Shown here one piece after another: positions 56,704-64,000 of a stretch of DNA of 64,000 bases (the stretch's first letter is position 1; each line of letters opens with the position of its first letter). The DNA lies in NCBI RefSeq assembly GCF_050948215.1, contig NW_027488860.1, positions 124,001 through 188,000 of the forward strand. Reading direction: 5' to 3'. The translations under genes and the position numbers were made by a program. The DNA comes from Halictus rubicundus (taxonomy: Eukaryota > Arthropoda > Insecta > Hymenoptera > Halictidae). Under the pieces are notes generated by a model, which saw nothing but the letters and a program-made list of their open reading frames with translations, had not been told where the DNA came from and searched no databases.

Positions 56704-57400
56704 CTATCCTCTATCCTATCCTATCCTCTATCCTATCCTATCCTCTATCCTATCCTATCCTCTATCCTATCCTATCCTCTATCCTATCCTATCCTCTATC
56801 CTATCCTATCCTCTATCCTATCCTATCCTCTATCCTATCCTATCCTCTATCCTATCCTATCCTCTATCCTATCCTATCCTCTATCCTATCCTATCCTCTA
56901 TCCTATCCTATCCTCTATCCTATCCTATCCTCTATCCTATCCTATCCTCTATCCTATCCTATCCTCTATCCTATCCTATCCTCTATCCTATCCTATCCTC
57001 TATCCTATCCTATCCTCTATCCTATCCTATCCTCTATCCTATCCTATCCTCTATCCTATCCTATCCTCTATCCTATCCTATCCTATCCTCTATCCTATCC
57101 TATCCTCTATCCTATCCTATCCTCTATCCTATCCTATCCTCTATCCTATCCTATCCTCTATCCTATCCTACCCTCTATCCTATCCTATCCTCTATCCTAT
57201 CCTATCCTCTATCCTATCCTATCCTCTATCCTATCCTATCCTCTATCCTATCCTATCCTCTATCCTATCCTATCCTCTATCCTATCCTATCCTCTATCCT
57301 ATCCTATCCTCTATCCTGTCCTATCCTCTATCCTATCCTATCCTCTATCCTATCCTATCCTCTATCCTATCCCATCCTCTATCCTATCCTATCCTATCCT
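56704..57400. repeat. Nearly pure 12-mer tract
   Basis: The first about 370 bp, to around 57,075, read as unbroken 12-bp monomers (roughly 30 units), the cleanest stretch I found. After one extra pentamer the tract continues with rare ACCC, TGTCC and CCCATCC variants. The matching tract of copy 1 (about 45,370-45,770) is 294 bp shorter. Confidence 0.85.
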
Positions 57401-57572
57401 CTACCCTATCCTATCCTCTATTCTATACTATCCTGTATCCTATTCTATACTCTATCCTATCCTATCCTCTATCCTATCCTATCCTCTATCCTATCCTATC
57501 CTCTATCCTATCCTATCCTCTATCCTATCCTATCCTCTATCCTATCCTATCCTCTATCCTATCCTATCCTCT

Positions 57573-58643
57573 ATCCTATCCTATCCTCTATCCTATCCTA
57601 TCCTCTATCCTATCCTATCCTCTATCCTATCCTATCCTCTATCCTATCCTATCCTATCCTCTACCCTATCCTATCCTCTATCCTATCCTATCCTATATCC
57701 TATCCTATCCTCAATCCTACCCTATCCTCTATCCTATCATATTCTCTATAATATCCTCTATCCTATCCTATCCTCTATCCTATCATATTCTCTATAATAT
57801 CCTCTATCCTATCCTATCCTCTATCCTATCCTATCCAATCCTCTATCTTATCCGATCCTCTATCCTATCCTAGCCTCTATAATATCGTATCCTCTATCAT
57901 ATCCTATCCTCTTTCCTATAATATCATCTATCATATCCTATTCTCTATCCTATCCTATCCTATCAACAATCCTATCCAATCCCCTATCCTATCCAATCAT
58001 ATATCCTATCCTATCCGCTATCCCATCCTATCCTCTATCCTATAATATCCTCTATCCTATCCTATCCTCTATCCTGACTTATCCTCCATCCTATCCTATC
58101 CTCTATAATATCGTATCCTCTTTCATATCCTATCCTCTTTCCTATAATATCATCTATCATATCCTATTCTCTATCCTATCCTATCCGCTACCCTATCCTA
58201 TCCTCTATCCTATCCTATCCTCTATCCTGTCCTATCCTCTATCGTCTCCTATCCTCTATGCGATCCTATCCTCTATCCTATCCTAACCTCTATCCTATCC
58301 AATCCTATATCCTATCCTATCCGCTATCCCATCCTATCCTCTATCCTATAATATCCTCTATCCTATCCTATTCTCATTCCTATTCTATCATCTATCCTAT
58401 CCTATCCTCTATCCTATTCTATACTCTACCCTATCCTATCCGCTATTCTATCCTATCCTCTATCCTATCCTATCTTCTATCCTATCCAATCCCCTATCGT
58501 CTCCTATCCTCTATGCGATCCTATCCTCTATCCTATCCTAACCTCTATCCTATCCAATCCTATATCCTATCCTATCCGCTAACCTATCCTATCCTCTATC
58601 CTATCCAATCCCCTATCCTATCCTCTATCCTATCCTATCCTCT
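57573..58643. repeat. 1,071-bp tandem repeat, first copy
   Basis: CTACCCTATCC at 57,661, TAGCCTC at 57,871, CTTTCATATCC at 58,120 and CTATGCGATCC near 58,257 each recur exactly 1,071 bp later. The content is like 39,590-41,000 and 50,400-51,650 of the large duplication, so this is a further partial copy of that pool. Confidence 0.85.
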
Positions 58644-59714
58644 ATCCTATCCTATCCTCTATCCTATCCTATCCTCTATCCTATCCTATCCTCTATCCTA
58701 TCCTATCCTCTATCCTATCCTATCCTATCCTCTACCCTATCCTATCCTCTATCCTATCCTATCCTATATCCTATCCTATCCTCAATCCTACCCTATCCTC
58801 TATCCTATCATATTCTCTATAATATCCTCTATCCTATCCTATCCTCTATCCTATCATATTCTCTATAATATCCTCTATCCTATCCTATCCTCTATCCTAT
58901 CCTATCCAATCCTCTATCTTATCCGATCCTCTATCCTATCCTAGCCTCTATAATATCGTATCCTCTATCATATCCTATCCTCTTTCCTATAATATCATCT
59001 ATCATATCCTATTCTCTATCCTATCCTATCCTATCAACAATCCTATCCAATCCCCTATCCTATCCAATCATATATCCTATCCTATCCGCTATCCCATCCT
59101 ATCCTCTATCCTATAATATCCTCTATCCTATCCTATCCTCTATCCTGACTTATCCTCCATCCTATCCTATCCTCTATAATATCGTATCCTCTTTCATATC
59201 CTATCCTCTTTCCTATAATATCATCTATCATATCCTATTCTCTATCCTATCCTATCCGCTACCCTATCCTATCCTCTATCCTATCCTATCCTCTATCCTG
59301 TCCTATCCTCTATCGTCTCCTATCCTCTATGCGATCCTATCCTCTATCCTATCCTAACCTCTATCCTATCCAATCCTATATCCTATCCTATCCGCTATCC
59401 CATCCTATCCTCTATCCTATAATATCCTCTATCCTATCCTATTCTCATTCCTATTCTATCATCTATCCTATCCTATCCTCTATCCTATTCTATACTCTAC
59501 CCTATCCTATCCGCTATTCTATCCTATCCTCTATCCTATCCTATCTTCTATCCTATCCAATCCCCTATCGTCTCCTATCCTCTATGCGATCCTATCCTCT
59601 ATCCTATCCTAACCTCTATCCTATCCAATCCTATATCCTATCCTATCCGCTAACCTATCCTATCCTCTATCCTATCCAATCCCCTATCCTATCCTCTATC
59701 CTATCCTATCCTCT
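58644..59714. repeat. 1,071-bp tandem repeat, second copy
   Basis: It shares private variants with the first copy (CTTTCATATCC, CTATTCTATCATC), and no length change is visible between them. This makes it one of the youngest duplications in the window. It ends near 59,715, where CTATAATATCG replaces the expected 12-mer tract. Confidence 0.85.
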
Positions 59715-61640
59715 ATAATATCGTATCCTCTATCCTATAATATCATCTACCCTATCCTATTCTCTATCCTATCCTATCCTCTATCCTATCCTATCCTCAT
59801 TCCTATCCTATCCTCTATCATATCCTATCCTCTAACCTATCCTATCCTCTATCCTATCCTATCCTCTATCGTCTCCTATCCGCTATGCGATCCTATCCTC
59901 TATCCTATCCTAACCTCTATCCTATCCAATCCCCTATCCTATCCTCTATCCGATCCTATCCTCTATCCGATCCTATCATCTATCCTATCCTATCCTCCAT
60001 AAAATCGTATCCTCTATCATATCCTATCCTCTTTCCTATAATATCATCTATCATATCCTATTCTCTATCCTATCCTATCCTATCAACAATCCTATCCAAT
60101 CCCCTATCCTATCCAACCCTATATCCTATCCTATCCGCTATCCCATCCTATCCTCTATCCTATAATATCCTCTATCCTATCCTATCCTCTATCCTATCCT
60201 ATCCTCTATCGTCTCCTATCCGCTATGCGATCCTATCCTCTATCCTATCCTATCCTCTATCCTATCCAATCCCCTATCCTATGCTCTACCCTATCCTATC
60301 CTCTATCCTATCCTATCCTCTAACGTCTCCAATCTTCTATCCTATCCAATCCCCTATCCAATCCTCAATCCTATCCAATCCGAAATCCTATCCTCTATCC
60401 GATCCTATCCTCTATCTGATCATATCCAATATCCTATCCTATCCTATCCTCTATCGTATCCTATCCTCTATCCTATCCTATCCTATGTCCTATACTCTAT
60501 TGTATCCTATCCTCTATTCTATCCTATCTTCTATCCTATCCTATCCTCTATCCTATCCTATCCTCTATCCTATCCTATCCTCTATCCTATCCTATCCTCT
60601 ATCCTATCCTATCCTCTATCCTATCCTATCCTCTATCCTATCCTATCCTCTATCCTATCCTATCCTCTGTCCTATCCTATCCTCTATCCTATCCTATCCT
60701 CTATCCTATTCTATATTCTATCCGATCCTATACGATCCTCTATCGTATCCTATCCTCTATCCTATCCTATCCTCATTCCTATCCTATCATCTATCCTATC
60801 CTATCCTCTATCCTATTCTATACTCTACCCTATACTAGCCGCTATTCTATCCTATCCTCTATCCTATCCTATCCTCTATCCTATCCTACCCTCTATCCTA
60901 TCCTATCCTCTATCCTATCCTATCTTCTATCCTATCCAATCCCCTGTCCTATCCTCTATTCTGTCCTATTCTCTATCCTATCCTCTATCCTATCCTATCC
61001 TCTATCCTATCCTATCCTCCATCCTATCCTATCCTCTATCATATTCTATCCTCTATCCTATCCAATCCCCTGTCCTATCCTCTATTCTGTCCTATTCTCT
61101 ATCCTATCCTATCCTCCATCCTATCCTATCCTCTATCCTATCCTATCCTCTATCCTATCCTATCCTCTATCCTATCCTATCCTCTATGCTATCCAATCCC
61201 CTATCCTATGCTCTACCCTATCCTATCCTCTATCCTATCCTTTCCTCTATCGTCTCCAATCTTCTATCCTATCCAATCCCCTATCCTATCATCTATCCTA
61301 TCCAATCCGAAATCCTATCCTCTATCCGATCCTATCCTCTATCTGATCATATCCAATATCCTATCCTATCCTCTATCCTATCCTCTATCCTATCCTATCC
61401 TCTATCCTATCCTATCCTTTATCCTATCCTATCTTGTATCCTATCCTATCCTCTATCCTATAATATCCCCTATCCTATCCAATCCTCTATCCTATCCTCT
61501 ATCCTATCCTCTATCCTACCCTATCCTCTATCCTATCCAATCCCCTGTCCTATCCTCTATTCTGTCCTATTCTCTATCCTATCCTCTATCCTATCCTATC
61601 CTCTATCCAATCCTATCCTCTATCCTATCCTATCCTCTAT
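59715..61640. repeat. Family B mosaic, right edge
   Basis: Satellite with family B strings: CTATGCGATCC (59,884 and 60,227), TCAACAATCC (about 60,083), the CTATGCTCTACCC to CCGAAATCC string (from about 60,282 and from 61,207) and CTGTCC/TTCTGTCC strings. The last CCGAAATCC is at about 61,307. No long regular period; no gene. Confidence 0.6.
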
Positions 61641-64000
61641 CCCATCCTATCCTCTATCGTCTCCAGTCCTCTATCCTATACAATCCCCTATCATATCCTC
61701 TATCGTCTCCTATCCTCTATCCTATCCAATCCCCTATCCTATCCTCTATCTTATCCTATCCTCTATCCTATCCTATCCTCATTCCTATCCTATCCTCTAT
61801 CCTATCCTATCCTCTTTCCTATCCTATCCTCTATCCTATACTATCCTCTATCCTATCCAATCCTCTATCCTATCCTCTATCCTATCCTATGCTCTGTCCT
61901 ATCCACTATCGTATCCTATCCTCTATCCTATCCAATCCTCTATCCTATCATCTATCCTATCCTATGCTCTGTCCTATCCACTATCGTATCCTATCCTCTA
62001 TCCTATCCAATCCTGTATCCTATCCTCTATACACTCCAATCCTCTATCCTATAATATCCTCTATCCTATCCTATCCTCTATCCTACCCTATCCTCTATAA
62101 TATCCTATCCTCTATCCTATCCTATCCTCTATCCAATCCTATCCTCTATCCTATCCTAACCTCTATCCTATCCTATTATCTATCCTATCCTATCCTCCAT
62201 CCTATTCTATATTCTATCCGATCCTATCCGATCCTCTATCTTATCCTATCCTCTATCCTATCCTATCCTCATTCCTATCCTATCCTCTATCCTATCCTAT
62301 CCTCTATCCTATTCTATACTCTATCCTATCCTATCCTCTATCCTATTCTATCCTCTATCATATCCTATCCTCTATCCTATCCTATCCTCTATCCTATCCT
62401 ATCCTCTATCCTATCCTATCCTCTATCCTATTCTATCCTCTATCCTATCCTATCCTCTATCCTATCCTACCATCTTTCCTATCCTAGACTCTATCTTGTC
62501 CTATCCTCTATCCTATCCTATCCTCTATCCTATCCTATCCTCTATCCTATCCTTTCCTCAATCCTATTATATCCTCTACCCTATCCTATCCTCTATCCTA
62601 TCCTATCCTCTACCCTATCCTATCCTCTATCCTATCCTATCCTCTATGCTATTATATCCTCTATCCTATCCTATCCTCTACCCTATCCTATACTCTATCC
62701 TATCCAATTACCTATCCTATCCTCTATCCTATTATATCCTCTATCCTATCCTATCCTCTATCCTATCCTCTATCCCATCCTCTATCCTATCCTATCCTCT
62801 ATTCTATCCTATCCTCTATCCTATCCTATCCTCTATCCTATCCAATTACCTATCCTATCCTTTATCCTATCCTTTCCTGTATCCTATCCTATCCTCTATC
62901 CGATCCTCTATCCTATCCTCTATCCGATCCTCTATCCTATCCTATCCTCTATCCTATCCTCTATCCTATCCTCTATCCTATCCTCTATCCTATCCTACCC
63001 TCTATCCTATCCTATCCTATCCTCTATCCTATCCTATCCTCTATCCCATCCTATCCTCCATCCTATCCTATCCTCTATCCTATACTATCCTCTATCATAT
63101 CCTATCCTATCCTTTATCCTATCCTATCCTCTATCGTCTCCAGTCCTCTATCCTATACAATCCCCTATCATATCCTCTATCGTCCCCTAACCTCTATCCT
63201 ATCCAATCCCCTATCCTATCCTCTATCCTATCCTATCCTCTATCCTATCCTATCGTCTATCCTATCCTATCCTCTATCCTATCCTATCCTCTATCCTATC
63301 CTATCCTCTATCCTGTCCTATCCTCTATCCTATAATATCCCCTATCCTATCCAATCCTCTATCCTATCCTCTATCCTATCCTATCCTCTATCCGTTCCCA
63401 TTCTATATCCTATCCTCTATCCTATCCTATCCTCTATCCTATCCAATTCTCTATCCTATCCTATCCTCTATCCCATCTACTATCGTATAATATCCTCTAT
63501 CCTATCCAATCCTATATCCTATCCTCTATACACTCCAATCCTCTATCCAATCCTATCCTCTATCCTATCCTATCCTCTATCCTATCCTATCCTCTATCCT
63601 CTCCTATCCTCTATCCTATCCTATCCTCTATCCTATCCTATCCTCTATCCTATCCTATCCTCTATCCTATCCTATCCTCTATCCTATCCTATCCTCTATC
63701 CTATCCTATCCTCTATCCTATCCAAACCTATATCCTATCCTATCCGCTATCCTGTCCTACCCTGTATCCTATAATATCACCTATTCTATCCAATCCTCTA
63801 TCCTATCCTCTATCCTATCCTATCCTCTGCCCTATCTACTATCGTATAATATCCTCTATCCTATCCAATCCTATATCCTATCCTCTATACACTCCAATCC
63901 TCTATCCAATCCTATCCTCTATCCTATCCTATCCTCTATCCTCTCCTATCCTCTATCCTATCCTATCCTCTATCCTATCCTATCCTCTATCCTATCCTAT
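61641..64000. repeat. Family A satellite, right arm
   Basis: Family A markers return: GTCTCCAGTCC (about 61,659 and 63,136), TATACACTCC (about 62,028, 63,526 and 63,888), CCAAACCTATATCC (63,722) and TATAATATCACC. The string from 63,722 matches 3,108-3,240 in order. Many variants here (CCAATTACC, TATTATATCC, CTTTCC) are not seen in the left arm, and the block runs off the window. Confidence 0.65.

Larger units (their letters stand above)
45911..57545. repeat. 11.5-kb tandem segmental duplication, copy 2
   Basis: Second copy of 34,376-45,910. Relative to copy 1 it lacks one 1.25-kb unit (offset falls from 11,535 to 10,284) and gains segments of about 243, 267, 17, 243, 281 and 294 bp. The 281-bp gain at about 55,970-56,250 carries the CTATGCGCTACCC to CCGAAATCC string, absent at the matching point of copy 1 (about 44,920). 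Two of the gains lie in pure 12-mer tracts. Near identity elsewhere implies a recent origin or concerted evolution. Confidence 0.83.
28463..64000. repeat. Pentamer/12-mer megasatellite, right arm
   Basis: This continues the same TATCC/TCTATCC satellite, in the same orientation as the left arm, to the right edge. It includes large, recent segmental duplications listed separately. No gene, RNA or second mobile element is seen. G remains very rare on the + strand throughout, so the array has no large inverted segment in this window. Confidence 0.97.

Noticed and set aside
1..64000. CRISPR array
   Set aside because: Repeats are contiguous 5/12-bp words with no unique spacers, and no cas-like gene is present.
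1..64000. Telomeric repeat array
   Set aside because: The word GGATA (- strand) is one base from the arthropod TTAGG-type pattern read in some phases, but the 12-mer with TC insertions, the multi-kb higher-order units and the embedded LTR do not fit a terminal telomere. A subtelomeric location remains possible.
1..64000. Repeated CTATAATATC strings as bacterial -10 promoter elements
   Set aside because: TATAAT arises as a one-base variant of the satellite word and recurs with the duplications. There are no -35 boxes, genes or other bacterial features.
1..64000. A previously undescribed gene system
   Set aside because: Reading both strands I found no gene, RNA or defence-like cassette. The only non-repeat DNA is the solo LTR, so the novelty, if any, lies in the satellite's architecture.

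Overview
Almost the whole 64 kb window is one continuous simple-sequence megasatellite. On the + strand it is built from two words, the pentamer TATCC and the heptamer TCTATCC. Their sum is a 12-bp monomer (TATCCTCTATCC in one phase), and extra pentamers occasionally break the phase to give 17-bp units. G is very rare on the + strand, so strand composition is extremely skewed. I see no protein-coding gene, rRNA, tRNA, CRISPR array or bacterial-type feature. The many long open frames on the + strand exist only because TATCC-type repeats lack stop codons in all three forward frames. They translate to tetrapeptide runs (YPIL, SYPL, ILSS) and I annotate none as genes. The window looks like eukaryotic heterochromatin (centromeric, subtelomeric or other satellite block), probably from a long-read assembly.

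One non-satellite island interrupts the array at 28,064-28,458. It is a 395-bp solo LTR of a retrotransposon with ends TGTGGGAA...TTCCTACA. A 4-bp target-site duplication (TATC) can be proved by comparison with uninterrupted paralogous satellite copies in the same window. The LTR is CpG-rich, which fits a genome with little CpG depletion, such as many insects. I cannot name the species.

The satellite is not homogeneous. Rare variants mark higher-order structure. Family A (1 to about 16.3 kb, and again from about 61.6 kb to the end) carries markers such as TATACACTCC and GTCTCCAGTCC. Family B (about 16.3-61.6 kb) carries CTATGCGATCC, TCAACAATCC, CCGAAATCC and CTGACTTATCC. Layout: a 2.2-2.3 kb duplication (0.1-3.9 kb); a nested higher-order repeat with a 3,155-bp period split 772 + 2,383 (4.6-14 kb); a mosaic transition (14-18.7 kb); 3.7/4.2-kb higher-order units (18.7-28 kb), the third cut short at the solo LTR; a 1,180-bp-offset duplication (28.6-30.7 kb); a mosaic (30.7-34.4 kb); an 11.5-kb tandem segmental duplication (34.4-45.9 and 45.9-57.5 kb) with nested 829-bp and 1.25-kb tandem repeats; a 1,071-bp tandem pair (57.6-59.7 kb); a family B mosaic; and family A again.

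No genes work together here. The biology is array evolution: slippage at the 12-mer level, repeated unequal exchange at the 0.4-11.5 kb level, and one retrotransposon insertion later reduced to a solo LTR.
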